Shown here piece after piece: positions 23,087 to 31,721 of a DNA stretch of 47,389 nucleotides. Origin of the DNA: Marivivens sp. (GTDB lineage Bacteria; Pseudomonadota; Alphaproteobacteria; Rhodobacterales; Rhodobacteraceae); contig JALRLK010000147.1 of the NCBI GenBank assembly GCA_023254495.1, positions 1 to 47,389 on the forward strand. Reading direction: 5' to 3'. The notes under the pieces were generated by a model. It was not told the DNA's origin and searched no databases. It saw nothing but the letters and a program-made list of their open reading frames with translations. Positions within the stretch are counted from its first letter, which is position 1, and every line of letters begins with the position of its first letter. A program made the translations under genes and the position numbers.

Positions 23087-24028
23087 TTAGACGTTGGCAG
23101 AAAAGAGTGCAAGCGACCTTTGCAGCACCATCTCGCGGATATGGGGCTGCTCGATCAGCAATTCGTGGCGGCCTTTCGGCACAAGAACCAGCTCGCCATT
23201 GGGCCAGCTGGACATTCGAGATTTAATCCGCTCTGGATCAACGATGCGCTCGTCGCTGCCCAGAAAGGCAATTGCTGGGAGATCGGGCGAAGGGAGGTGA
23301 TCTATCGCTTCGTTTTCGCGATCAGCCTCAAGAAACCAGCCAATGCTTGGCCCGCCGAGGGTCAATTCGGGGTGCGCGTCGTGCTGTAGGCGCATATAGG
23401 CAAACATTTCGCGGTCGCTCGTAAGGTCGTTGCCGGAGAAATGGCTGCGAGCGACAAAAGTTACCCGTGACTGGGTCGGGGCAATGGATTCGTGACGGCC
23501 CAGCAGGGTCGAAATCTTGGCCGCGAAGGGTGCCATGATCGCCGAAGATCGCGACATCTGGATGCGCCACATCGGCGCCGAGAAGGCGACGGCGTTAAAG
23601 GGTGCGGCGACGATGACCGTCCGAAGGCCGATACAGCCCCCCATAGAATGCGAGAGCAAAAACCACGGCTTTGGCAGGTTTCGGCTGCGTGCATAGGCGA
23701 TCAACGCCACGACATCGAGCTGATAGTCGGAGAAGTGGCGAATATGCCCGACCGCCTGGTCTTTGCAGACGCGCTGGGCAAGGCCCTGGCCCCGCCAGTC
23801 GACCACCAAAGCGGAAAATCCAGCTTTGCGCAGTTCGTAGACCGTTCGCCCGTATTTCTCGATATATTCGGTTCGCCCCGGAAAGACGAAGATCGTGCCA
23901 CGATCTCCGCCAGTGGCCCAATGGGCCGCCCGGATCTTGACGCCGTCGGCGGCAACGCACCAGTTGGCTTTGCCGCCCTCGGGCGCTTCGGCGACGTCCT
24001 CAAAGAGTGGCGCCGCCTCATAGGTCAT
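23087..24028 (-). CDS. Alpha/beta hydrolase, lysophospholipase (PldB-like)
   Basis: 313 residues with the alpha/beta hydrolase order: GTIFVFPGRTEYIEKYGRTVYEL, VVDWRGQGLAQR, nucleophile elbow SHSMGG (GxSxG variant with Ser), an Asp in DERIVDPERIKSRM and His in KGRHELLIE near the end. The family call PldB/monoglyceride lipase fits. No signal peptide, so it is cytoplasmic. Its ATG overlaps the stop of the SCP2 gene (ATGA), linking a lipid-binding domain protein with a lipid hydrolase in one transcript, with pepF downstream. Confidence 0.88.
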   Translation of the reverse strand: MTYEAAPLFEDVAEAPEGGKANWCVAADGVKIRAAHWATGGDRGTIFVFPGRTEYIEKYGRTVYELRKAGFSALVVDWRGQGLAQRVCKDQAVGHIRHFSDYQLDVVALIAYARSRNLPKPWFLLSHSMGGCIGLRTVIVAAPFNAVAFSAPMWRIQMSRSSAIMAPFAAKISTLLGRHESIAPTQSRVTFVARSHFSGNDLTSDREMFAYMRLQHDAHPELTLGGPSIGWFLEADRENEAIDHLPSPDLPAIAFLGSDERIVDPERIKSRMSSWPNGELVLVPKGRHELLIEQPHIREMVLQRSLALFSANV

Positions 24029-24315
24029 GCAAGGACGCCTGCCAGCTTCATCGCCATGCCCATATCACCCTCGACGCGCAATTTGCCCATCATAAAGGCC
24101 GCGGTGGCGTTTTGCTCGCCCTCAAGAATCGCCCGGAAGGTATCGACCGAGGCGCTGAGGGTCACGTCGGTATCATCATCACTGATATGGGCGCCCGAAC
24201 CGTCGATCACGATCGCGCCTTCACCTTCGATATCGAATTTTGCCGAGCCGTCGAAGCCTGCGCCTCCAAGGCGTTCGTTCAGGGCTTTTACGGCTTCGTC
24301 TAGGGTCGCGCTCAT
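24025..24315 (-). CDS. SCP2 sterol-binding domain protein
   Basis: 96 residues from ATG 24315, preceded by AAAGGA; the extra tracked N-terminus is unlikely. It is almost entirely one SCP2 domain: AVKALNERLGGAGFDGSAKFDIEGEGAIVIDGSGAHISDDDTDVTLSASVDTFRAILEGEQNATAAFMMGKLRVEGDMGMAMKLAGVL. SCP2 domains bind lipids or acyl-CoA in a hydrophobic tunnel. First in an operon with the lysophospholipase. The promoter region is shared with the divergent helicase gene. Confidence 0.92.
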   Translation of the reverse strand: MSATLDEAVKALNERLGGAGFDGSAKFDIEGEGAIVIDGSGAHISDDDTDVTLSASVDTFRAILEGEQNATAAFMMGKLRVEGDMGMAMKLAGVLA

Positions 24316-24568
24316 TGGGTATCCTTTCAATGGGAAACGGGGCCGGCACCCGGCGCCACGAGGTTGCACCCCAAATATGGCTAAACCGTATCATCGATTC
24401 AAATTTGCCGTGGCGGAAACTGTGCGGATTATTGGAAATTTCCGACATTCTTCGGCGTTTGAAGGCATTTCCCCGGAAAAGAGGTCGCGGTCCTTGACCT
24501 TTCCGCCTCGTCCCTAAATGACTTCCAGAGGCCAATGCGCCGCTGCCACCTTCAACCTTGGGCCACAA

Positions 24569-27304
24569 ATGCTCACGCCTTCCCGGATAATTGCCGTTCT
24601 GGGGCCGACCAATACCGGCAAGACCCATTACGCCATCGAGCGGATGCTCGCGCACCGGACCGGGATCATCGGCCTGCCGCTGCGGCTTTTGGCGCGCGAG
24701 GTCTATGACCGGATCGTAGCGCTGCGCGGGCCGTCTGTTGTCGCGCTGGTGACGGGCGAAGAGCGGATCGTGCCGGATCGGGTCCAGTATTGGGTCTGCA
24801 CGGTCGAGGCGATGGCGCAGGGGATGGGCTGTGATTTTCTTGCGGTCGACGAGATCCAGCTTTGCGCCGATCCCGAGCGCGGCCATGTTTTCACTGATCG
24901 CCTTTTGCACGCCCGTGGCCTGCACGAGACCCTTTTCATGGGCTCGGAAACCATGCGCAGCGCGATTTCGGCGCTGGTGCCGGGGGTGCAATTCCTGCAT
25001 CGCGAGCGATTTTCGACTTTGACCTACTCAGGTTCGAAAAAGATAAGCCGGATGCCCGGAAGAACCGCAATTGTCGGATTTTCTGTTGAAAATGTCTATG
25101 CGATCGCCGAACTGCTACGCCGCACCAAGGGCGGCGCTGCGGTGGTTATGGGCGCCCTAAGCCCCCGAACGCGCAACGCGCAGGTCGCCATGTATCAAAA
25201 CGGCGATGTGGATTTCCTCGTCGCCACAGATGCCATCGGTATGGGCCTCAATCTCGACGTCACGCACGTGGCCTTTTCCTCCCTGACCAAGTTCGACGGC
25301 CACCGGATGCGCCCGCTTGCACCTGACGAGCTGGCCCAGATTGCCGGCCGCGCAGGGCGGCACATGAGCCACGGCACCTTTGGCGTAACCGGCGAGGCGC
25401 CCGAGCTTGATGCGGACGTGATCGAAGCCATCGAGAACCACCGATTCACCCCCGTCAAAAAGCTCCAGTGGCGCAATTCGGCGCTGCAATTCGGCTCGAT
25501 CGGGCGGCTCTTGCAAAGCCTCGAGGCCAAAACCGACAACGGCTGGCTCACCCGCGTGCGCGAATCCGACGATCTTGCCGCGCTTCGCACGCTGGCCGCC
25601 GATGCCGAGGTCGCCGCCCGCGCCAGCGATGGAAAATCGGTCGAACTTCTATGGGATGTCTGCCGGATTCCCGATTTCCGCGGCATCAGCCGGGGCGAAC
25701 ACGCGGCGCTTCTGCGGGAAATCTACAATTTCCTGCATCAATATGGCCACGTTCCGCAGGATTGGTTTGCCAGACAGGTCCGCAGGATTGACAGGACAGA
25801 TGGCGACATTGACACCCTCTCCAAGCGTCTGGCCTGTGTGCGGACGTGGACCTATGTGGCCCAGCGGCGTGGCTGGCTGGCCGACGAAAGCCATTGGCGC
25901 GAGGAAACCCGCGCTGTAGAAGACCGACTGTCAGACGCGCTTCATGCCGCGCTGACCCAAAGATTTGTGGACCGGCGGACGAGTGTTCTCCTTCGCCGGC
26001 TCAAGCAGAAGGAGGGCCTTGTGGCCGACGTGAACGACAAGGGTGAAGTGACGGTTGACGGCGAGTTCGTCGGTCGTCTTGAAGGGTTCCGCTTCCGGAT
26101 GGACAAGGCCGGAAGCCCCGACGAGGCCAAAACCCTCCGGCAGGCAAGCGCTCAGGCCCTTGCGCCCCATTTCCATCTGCGCGCCGACCGCTTCTATAAC
26201 GCGCCCGATACCGAGATCGATTTCACCGAACAGGGCGGCCTGATGTGGGGCACCGAGGCGGTGGGCAAGTTGACCGCCGGTGCGGACGCGCTCAAGCCCG
26301 TTGCCGTCGCTTTCGTTGATGACGAGGCAGGCGAGGATGTGGCGCAGAAGGTCCAGCGCCGCTTGCAGCATTTCATTGACCGCAAGGTCGCGGCCCTATT
26401 CGAGCCGATGATCGCCATGCAGCGCGACGAGGCGCTGAGCGGCATGGCCAAGGGCTTTGCCTTCCGTCTGGGCGAAGGCTTTGGCATCGTCCCGCGCGGC
26501 GAGGTGGCCGAGGATGTGAAGGCGCTCGATCAGGAGGCCCGCGGTGCGCTGCGCAAGCATGGCATCCGCTTTGGTCAGTTCACCATTTTCATGCCGCTTC
26601 TCCTCAAGCCAGCGCCGACCCGTCTACGCCTAGTTTTGTGGAGCCTTGCCAAAGGCTTGGCCGAATTTCCCGAGGCGCCGCCGCCGGGCCTTGTGACCGT
26701 GCCGACCGTCGAGGGCCTCGTGCCGGGCACCTATGCGATGGCGGGCTATCGCGCCGCCGGCGCGCGGTCGATCCGTATTGATATGCTCGAGCGCCTCGCC
26801 GATATGCTGCGCGACAAAGACAGCAAGGGCGGCTTTGAAGCCAATCCCGATATGCTCTCGATCACCGGCATGACACTCGACCAGTTCGCCGACCTGATGC
26901 AGGGCCTTGGCTACAAGGCCGAGCGTGGCGAGCGGCCCAAGGCCAAGCCGGTTGTCGAGGCGCCTGCTGAAGGCGCTGAACCCGTGGAAGCCGCACCCGA
27001 GGCCGCGCCCGAGGCGGACGCCGCGCCCGAGGTCGAGGTGTTCTACACCTTCACTTGGGGTGGCCGTGCCGCACGGCCCGAACGCCCCGCCCGTCCGCCG
27101 CGTGAGAAGCGCCGCGAGGGTGGCAAGCCTGCCGAGGGTGGCGAGCGCGCGCGCGGCAAAGGCGGCAAGAAGGATCGCCACAAGGGCAAGAAGCCCGAAG
27201 GCGGACAAAAGCCCAAGGCCTTTGAGGCGCGGCCGCAGCGCGAGAAGAAGATCGACCCCGACAATCCCTTCGCCGCCGCGCTGGCCGGCTTCAAGACGAA
27301 GTGA
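24569..27304 (+). CDS. Suv3-like DEAD/DEAH-box RNA helicase
   Basis: 911 residues from ATG 24569; an ATG 51 bases upstream is also open, and neither has a strong ribosome site, so the start is uncertain. Helicase motifs: Walker A GPTNTGKTH, DEIQ (motif II), MGSET, and in domain 2 VATDAIGMGLNLDVTHV and QIAGRAGR. This matches mitochondrial Suv3 and its alphaproteobacterial relatives. A long C-terminal region follows, ending in an Ala/Pro/Glu stretch and a very basic tail (RPPREKRREGGKPAEGGERARGKGGKK) that probably binds RNA. The last base overlaps the S4 gene start (GTGA). RNA decay or ribosome maturation is a likely role. Confidence 0.92.
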   Translation: MLTPSRIIAVLGPTNTGKTHYAIERMLAHRTGIIGLPLRLLAREVYDRIVALRGPSVVALVTGEERIVPDRVQYWVCTVEAMAQGMGCDFLAVDEIQLCADPERGHVFTDRLLHARGLHETLFMGSETMRSAISALVPGVQFLHRERFSTLTYSGSKKISRMPGRTAIVGFSVENVYAIAELLRRTKGGAAVVMGALSPRTRNAQVAMYQNGDVDFLVATDAIGMGLNLDVTHVAFSSLTKFDGHRMRPLAPDELAQIAGRAGRHMSHGTFGVTGEAPELDADVIEAIENHRFTPVKKLQWRNSALQFGSIGRLLQSLEAKTDNGWLTRVRESDDLAALRTLAADAEVAARASDGKSVELLWDVCRIPDFRGISRGEHAALLREIYNFLHQYGHVPQDWFARQVRRIDRTDGDIDTLSKRLACVRTWTYVAQRRGWLADESHWREETRAVEDRLSDALHAALTQRFVDRRTSVLLRRLKQKEGLVADVNDKGEVTVDGEFVGRLEGFRFRMDKAGSPDEAKTLRQASAQALAPHFHLRADRFYNAPDTEIDFTEQGGLMWGTEAVGKLTAGADALKPVAVAFVDDEAGEDVAQKVQRRLQHFIDRKVAALFEPMIAMQRDEALSGMAKGFAFRLGEGFGIVPRGEVAEDVKALDQEARGALRKHGIRFGQFTIFMPLLLKPAPTRLRLVLWSLAKGLAEFPEAPPPGLVTVPTVEGLVPGTYAMAGYRAAGARSIRIDMLERLADMLRDKDSKGGFEANPDMLSITGMTLDQFADLMQGLGYKAERGERPKAKPVVEAPAEGAEPVEAAPEAAPEADAAPEVEVFYTFTWGGRAARPERPARPPREKRREGGKPAEGGERARGKGGKKDRHKGKKPEGGQKPKAFEARPQREKKIDPDNPFAAALAGFKTK

Positions 27305-27693
27305 CCGACGCGGCCCGGCCAAGCATCCGCATTGACAAATGGCTCTGGCATGCGCGTTTCTTCAAAACGCGCACGCTGGCGGCCTCGGTCGTCGCGGCGG
27401 GCAAGGTTCGGGTTGACGGCACACCCGTCAGCAAGACCTCGCGGGCGGTGAGCCCCGACATGGTCCTGACCTTCGTCAAAGAGGGCGAAGCGAAAGTGGT
27501 CAGGATCCTCGCTTGTGGAGAGAGGCGCGGGCCTGCGCCCGAGGCGCAAAGCCTCTATGAGGATCTCTCGCCCGAGCCAGAGCCGCGGCCTATGACAAAT
27601 CCCGGATACGAGGGGAAGGGGCGGCCAAACCGCAAGGATCGGGAAAACGCCGCGGCATTTGATCCCGCCCGGCACCCTTTCGATCTTGAATGA
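27301..27693 (+). CDS. S4 domain RNA-binding protein (HslR/Hsp15-like)
   Basis: 130 residues from GTG 27301, overlapping the helicase stop. The N-terminal S4 domain (IRIDKWLWHARFFKTRTLAASVVAAGKVRVDGTPVSKTSRAVSPDMVLTF) is followed by a short beta segment and a polar tail. This is the Hsp15 arrangement; Hsp15 in E. coli rescues stalled 50S subunits that still carry peptidyl-tRNA. The tail GYEGKGRPNRKDRENAAAFDPARHPFDLE differs from E. coli. Coupling with the helicase suggests a shared role on RNA or ribosomes. Confidence 0.9.
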   Translation: MTDAARPSIRIDKWLWHARFFKTRTLAASVVAAGKVRVDGTPVSKTSRAVSPDMVLTFVKEGEAKVVRILACGERRGPAPEAQSLYEDLSPEPEPRPMTNPGYEGKGRPNRKDRENAAAFDPARHPFDLE

Positions 27694-27745
27694 GGGCCGC
27701 TCTTGGCCTAGCTAGTCGCGCGACAGCCGAATTGGACCCGATCCC

Positions 27746-28081
27746 ATGACCTATATCGTCAACGACGCCTGCATCGCCTGCAAATACACCGACTGTGTCG
27801 AGGTATGCCCGGTGGATTGTTTCTACGAAGGCGAGAACATGCTGGTGATCCATCCCGACGAATGCATCGATTGCGGCGTTTGCGAGCCCGAGTGCCCCGC
27901 CGACGCGATCCGCCCCGATACCGAGCCGGACATGGAGAAATGGGTCGAGTTCAACCGCAAATACGCGGAAATGTGGCCTGTGATCATCACCCGCAAAGAT
28001 CCGCTTCCCAATGCCGAAGAGATGGACGGCAAGCCGGGCAAGATTGATCTCTTCTCGGAAAAGCCCGGGCAGGGCGGCTGA
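27746..28081 (+). CDS. fdxA: 7Fe ferredoxin FdxA
   Basis: 111 residues. Cysteines in [20 protein letters not shown] and [12 protein letters not shown] fit one [3Fe-4S] and one [4Fe-4S] cluster, as in the Azotobacter-type 7Fe ferredoxin. The rest ([41 protein letters not shown]) is the usual FdxA C-terminal extension. It carries electrons at low potential; the partner is unknown. It lies between the S4 gene and carD in a conserved alphaproteobacterial order. A 258-bp gap follows before carD. Confidence 0.96.
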   Translation: MTYIVNDACIACKYTDCVEVCPVDCFYEGENMLVIHPDECIDCGVCEPECPADAIRPDTEPDMEKWVEFNRKYAEMWPVIITRKDPLPNAEEMDGKPGKIDLFSEKPGQGG

Positions 28082-28214
28082 GATCGCTCTGGTTGCCATC
28101 GGTGATTCGGGCTTCCTCGGGGCTCGTGACTATCGAAGAAGCCCAATGTTCACAGAGGTTTTCGCGCTTGCAGCGAAGCCGAGGCTGGCGCTTTCAAGAT
28201 ATTGAATTTTGTGG

Positions 28215-28220
28215 TATACT
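28215..28220 (+). promoter_or_regulatory. Possible -10 element of the carD promoter
   Basis: TATACT is a good -10 match inside an AT-richer patch (AAGATATTGAATTTTGTGGTATACT). A -35 element at the right distance is weak (TTTCAA). If used, the carD leader is about 115 nt and contains the inverted repeat ACCCGAC...GTCGGGT. Confidence 0.35.
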
Positions 28221-28315
28221 CCTCGTGATGTTGCCGAAAAACTGACCTGAATTTCCTGACGTCCAGACCCGACGGAGACAAGCGATCGTCCCCGCCGGTC
28301 CTTTTGTCGGGTGGC

Positions 28316-28333
28316 TTCAGGCGCCCTGAAAGG
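28316..28333 (+). promoter_or_regulatory. Hairpin overlapping the carD ribosome binding site
   Basis: TTCAGG-CGC-CCTGAA forms a 6-bp stem whose right arm runs into the Shine-Dalgarno GAAAGGA, 6 bases before the carD ATG. It could partly mask the ribosome site. Confidence 0.4.
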
Positions 28334-28339
28334 AATGAA

Positions 28340-28846
28340 ATGACCAAGAAGAGAGCCGAGTTCAGCCCTAACGAGTTTGTCGTCTATCCCGCGCATGGGG
28401 TCGGCAAGATCGTGTCGATCGAGAAGCAGGAAGTTGCGGGCTTTGAGCTGGAGTTGTTTGTGATCTCATTCGAGAAAGACAAGATGACCCTCCGCGTGCC
28501 GACCAACAAGGCGCTCGAGATCGGGATGCGTGGTCTTTCCTCGCCCGATGTTGTGGCCCATGCGATGAAGACTCTGAAAGGCAAGGCCAAGGTCAAAAAG
28601 GCCATGTGGTCGCGTCGGGCGCAGGAATATGAGCAGAAGATCAACTCTGGCGATCTGATTGCGATTGCCGAGGTGGTGCGCGATCTTCACCGCGCCGACG
28701 ATCAGCGCGAGCAGAGCTATTCGGAGCGTCAGCTCTATGAAGCCGCGCTCGAGCGCCTGACCCGCGAGATCGCGGCTGTGGCTGGCAATGACGAGATGGC
28801 GGCGGCGAAAGAGATCGACTCGGTCCTCATGGGCCGCGCGGCCTGA
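28340..28846 (+). CDS. carD: CarD family transcriptional regulator
   Basis: 168 residues from ATG 28340, with GAAAGGA upstream. The N-terminal CarD/TRCF RNA-polymerase-interaction domain (FSPNEFVVYPAHGVGKIVSIEKQEVAGFELELFVISFEKDKMTLRVPTNKALEIGMR) is followed by the helical DNA-binding part (MKTLKGKAKVKKAMWSRRAQEYEQKINSGDLIAIAEVVRDLHRADDQREQSYSERQLYEAALERLTREIA). CarD stabilises open promoter complexes; in Rhodobacter it activates many promoters with poor -10 elements. Single gene with its own leader and a strong terminator. Confidence 0.96.
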   Translation: MTKKRAEFSPNEFVVYPAHGVGKIVSIEKQEVAGFELELFVISFEKDKMTLRVPTNKALEIGMRGLSSPDVVAHAMKTLKGKAKVKKAMWSRRAQEYEQKINSGDLIAIAEVVRDLHRADDQREQSYSERQLYEAALERLTREIAAVAGNDEMAAAKEIDSVLMGRAA

Positions 28847-28853
28847 TCAGGTT

Positions 28854-28867
28854 GTTTAACGTTAAAC
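28854..28867. repeat. 14-bp perfect palindrome at the carD 3' end
   Basis: GTTTAACGTTAAAC reads the same on both strands and starts 7 bases after the carD stop. Its right part overlaps the left arm of the terminator stem by 4 bases. Confidence 0.6.
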
Positions 28868-28901
28868 GAAAAGCCGCGCCTTCGGGCGCGGCTTTTCGTT
28901 T
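28864..28901 (+). terminator. Rho-independent terminator of carD
   Basis: AAACGAAAAGCCGCGCC and its exact complement GGCGCGGCTTTTCGTTT form a 17-bp stem closed by a TTCG tetraloop. The TTTTCGTTT arm supplies the T-rich end. The mirrored A-rich left arm makes it bidirectional, so it can also stop purD transcription from the right. Confidence 0.95.
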
Positions 28902-28958
28902 GGGGCTCTGCCCCCGCGCCCGATGGGCGCTCCCCCGGAGTATTTCAGGCCAAAAGAA
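28902..28958 (+). repeat. Intergenic repeat element, copy B
   Basis: GGGGCTCTGCCC ... CCCCGGAGTATTTCAGGCCAAAAGAA, beginning directly after the carD terminator and ending at the stop codon of purD. It shares both conserved ends with copy A at 19415-19472; the middle differs. Confidence 0.75.
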
Positions 28959-30221
28959 TTAGAGGGCGCGCCAGCCGATGTCGCGGCGGCAGAAGCCTAC
29001 AGGCCAGTCGATCTGATCGACGAGGGCGTAGGCGCGGTCGCGGGCCTCTTTCAGGGTCTTGCCGCGGGCGGTGACGTTGAGGACACGGCCACCGGTGGCG
29101 AGGATTGCGCCATTCTGGGCGCTGGTGCCGGCGTGGAAGACGATCTGGGATGAGGTTTCTTCGATTCCGTCCAGGCCCTTGATTTCGCTGCCTTTCCGAT
29201 AGGCGCCGGGATAGCCATTGGCGGCCATGACGACGGTGATGGCGTGGTCGTCGGCCCAGTGGGGCGCGGTTTCGGCGAGGCGGCCTTCGGCGCAGGCTTG
29301 CATGAGGTCGAGCGCCTGGGCGCCGAGGCGCATCATGAGGACCTGGCATTCGGGATCGCCGAAGCGGACGTTGTATTCGACGAGGCGCGGGGCGCCGTCT
29401 TTGATCATCAGGCCAACATAGAGAACGCCCTGATAGGGCATTCCACGGCGGGCCATCTCGGCCATGGTGGGGCGGACGATTTCATCTAGGGCGCGCTTCT
29501 CGACGTCGGCGTTGAGCACGGGGGCGGGGGAATAGGCGCCCATGCCGCCGGTGTTGGGGCCGGTGTCGCCATCGCCGACACGCTTGTGATCCTGCGCGGT
29601 GCCGATCGGGACAACTGTTTCGCCATCGACGAGGACGAAGAGCGAGCCCTCTTCGCCCTCCATGAATTCTTCGATCACCACCTCGGCGCCCGCGGCGCCG
29701 AATTCGCCGCCGAACATATCGTCGATGGCGTCGAGGGCTTCGTCTTCGGTGATGGCGACGATGACGCCTTTGCCCGCGGCGAGGCCATCGGCCTTGACGA
29801 CGATGGGCGCGCCTTGGGCTTTGATATAGGCTTTGGCGCCTTCGGCCTCGGTGAAGCGGGCATAGGCGGCGGTTGGGGCTTTGGCGGCGTCGCAGATCGC
29901 TTTTGTGAAAGATTTCGAGGCTTCGAGGCGCGCGGCGGCGGCGGAAGGTCCGAAAACTGAAAGTCCGGCATCGCGCAAACGGTCGGCTACGCCGGCCGCG
30001 AGGGGCGCTTCGGGGCCGACGATGACGAAATCGACCGCGTTTTCCTCGGCGAAAACCGCCACCGCATCGCCGTCGAGAATGTCGATATCCGCGCATTCGG
30101 CGATGGCGGCAATCCCGGCGTTGCCGGGGGCGACGATCAGCCTGTCGCATTTGGGATTTTGCTTCACGGCCCAGGCGATGGCGTGTTCCCGCCCGCCGCT
30201 TCCCAGGATTAGGATATTCAT
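28959..30221 (-). CDS. purD: Phosphoribosylamine-glycine ligase (GARS)
   Basis: 420 residues from the ATG at 30221; the tracked 842-residue frame continues upstream only as a shadow of xseA. Motifs: MNILILGSGGREHAIAW, VDFVIVGPEAPLAAGVADRL, the ATP-grasp segment APIVVKADGLAAGKGVIVA, EEFMEGEEGSLFVLVDG, GGMGAYSPAPVL and YNVRFGDPECQVLM. It makes glycinamide ribonucleotide in purine synthesis. It is divergent from xseA with about 70 bp between the starts. Confidence 0.96.
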   Translation of the reverse strand: MNILILGSGGREHAIAWAVKQNPKCDRLIVAPGNAGIAAIAECADIDILDGDAVAVFAEENAVDFVIVGPEAPLAAGVADRLRDAGLSVFGPSAAAARLEASKSFTKAICDAAKAPTAAYARFTEAEGAKAYIKAQGAPIVVKADGLAAGKGVIVAITEDEALDAIDDMFGGEFGAAGAEVVIEEFMEGEEGSLFVLVDGETVVPIGTAQDHKRVGDGDTGPNTGGMGAYSPAPVLNADVEKRALDEIVRPTMAEMARRGMPYQGVLYVGLMIKDGAPRLVEYNVRFGDPECQVLMMRLGAQALDLMQACAEGRLAETAPHWADDHAITVVMAANGYPGAYRKGSEIKGLDGIEETSSQIVFHAGTSAQNGAILATGGRVLNVTARGKTLKEARDRAYALVDQIDWPVGFCRRDIGWRAL

Positions 30222-30290
30222 CGCGTCCCCCGCTTGGCCTCTGCTTGGCGGCGTTCTAAGGTCAGGGGGCAAGGATAACAAGGGTGCGAA

Positions 30291-31721
30291 ATGGACCTCT
30301 TCGACGAGCGGCCGGAACCGGCGGGCAATGCGCCCGAACTTTCGGTCTCCGAGATCAGCGGCGCGATCAAGAAGGCGCTGGAGGGCGAGTTTGGTCATGT
30401 GCGGGTGCGCGGCGAAGTGGGCCGGGTGGTTCTGGCGCGGACGGGGCACCTTTATTTCGATCTGAAGGATGATCGCAGCGTTCTGGCGGCGGTGAGCTGG
30501 AAGGGGCAGGCCTCGCGGCTGAGCTATATGCCCGAAGAGGGGATGGAGGTGATCGCCACGGGCAAGATCACCACCTATGGGCCGCAATCGAAGTATCAGC
30601 TGAACGTCGAGGATGTGGCGCCGGCGGGTGCGGGTGCACTCATGGCGATGCTGGAAAAGCGCAAGGCGGCCTTGGCGGCCGAGGGGCTTTTTGCGCCGGA
30701 GCGGAAGAAACCGATCCCCTATCTTCCTGAAATCATTGGGGTTGTGACATCGCCCTCTGGCGCAGTGATCCGCGATATCCTGCACCGGTTGCGGGATCGG
30801 TTTCCGCGCAAGGTTTTGGTTTGGCCGGTGGCGGTACAGGGGCAGGCCTGTGCGCCCGAGGTGGCGCGGGCCATCGAAGGGTTCAACCGGCTGACACCGG
30901 GCGGGGCTTTGCCGCGGCCCGATCTCATCATCGTCGCCCGTGGCGGCGGCTCGATCGAAGACCTCTGGGGCTTTAACGAAGAGGTCGTGGTTCGGGCGGC
31001 GGCGGCCTCGCAGATCCCGCTTATCTCGGCTGTGGGGCACGAGACCGATAGGACGCTGATCGACTATGCCTCGGACTATCGCGCACCCACGCCGACGGCG
31101 GCGGCCGAGCGGGCGGTGCCTGTCAGGGCGGAACTCTTGGCTCAGATCGAGGGGCAGGGGGCACGGCTCACGCATGGGGCGGCCCAGACTGTGGCGCTGC
31201 GCCGTCAGCGCCTGAACGATCTGGCGCGGGCCTTGCCGCGGCAGGAAGACCTGCTCGCCACGCCGCGCCAGCAGCTTGATCATCTGGCCGAACGGCTGCC
31301 TGCCGCTCTTCGGGCGGCGACTGGCTCCAAACGTCTCAAGCTCAGCGAAGTTTCCGGAAGCCTGCGCCCCGGCCTTCTGCGGCGGATGATCGACAGCGAA
31401 CGTCGCCATCTGGCCGAGCGTGCGGCGCGGCTTCGGCCGCGAGAGCTGAAGATGCTGGTCGCACGAGGGCAGGAGCGGCTTGACCACGGCTTGCGCCGTC
31501 TGTCCGATCTGGCGACCCGCCGGGAAAGCGAACGGGCGGCGCGCCTGCGGTCGCTTGATCAGCTTTTGCAGACACTTGGATATGAGGCGACCCTGAAGCG
31601 CGGCTATGCTGTGGTCTGGGGCGATGGCCGTGTCGTGACGACAAAGGACGAGGCCGCAGCTGCGAAAGCGCTTGAAATCCAGTTTGCCGATGGGCGGATC
31701 GGCGCAAAATCAACGGGTTAG
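30291..31721 (+). CDS. xseA: Exodeoxyribonuclease VII large subunit
   Basis: 476 residues. The N-terminal OB-fold (LSVSEISGAIKKALEGEFGHVRVRGEVGRVVLARTGHLYFDLKDDRSVLAAVSWKG) is followed by the catalytic domain (IGVVTSPSGAVIRDILHRLRDRFP, DLIIVARGGGSIEDLWGFNEEVVVRA, ISAVGHETDRTLIDYASDYRAPTPTAAAE), a long helical region, and the C-terminal LKRGYAVVWGDGRVV. With XseB it degrades single-stranded DNA to short acid-soluble pieces. xseB is not in the window. The 3' end overlaps the convergent alkB-like gene by 12 bases. Confidence 0.96.
   Translation: MDLFDERPEPAGNAPELSVSEISGAIKKALEGEFGHVRVRGEVGRVVLARTGHLYFDLKDDRSVLAAVSWKGQASRLSYMPEEGMEVIATGKITTYGPQSKYQLNVEDVAPAGAGALMAMLEKRKAALAAEGLFAPERKKPIPYLPEIIGVVTSPSGAVIRDILHRLRDRFPRKVLVWPVAVQGQACAPEVARAIEGFNRLTPGGALPRPDLIIVARGGGSIEDLWGFNEEVVVRAAAASQIPLISAVGHETDRTLIDYASDYRAPTPTAAAERAVPVRAELLAQIEGQGARLTHGAAQTVALRRQRLNDLARALPRQEDLLATPRQQLDHLAERLPAALRAATGSKRLKLSEVSGSLRPGLLRRMIDSERRHLAERAARLRPRELKMLVARGQERLDHGLRRLSDLATRRESERAARLRSLDQLLQTLGYEATLKRGYAVVWGDGRVVTTKDEAAAAKALEIQFADGRIGAKSTG

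Noticed and set aside
24434-24443. GGAAATTTCC palindrome in the SCP2-helicase divergent gap
   Set aside because: A 10-bp palindrome is not unusual, and no known operator or flanking promoter elements give it meaning.
28959-31487. 842-residue frame suggesting an extended purD
   Set aside because: The PurD N-terminus MNILILGSGGREHA fixes the start at 30221; the remainder is opposite xseA.
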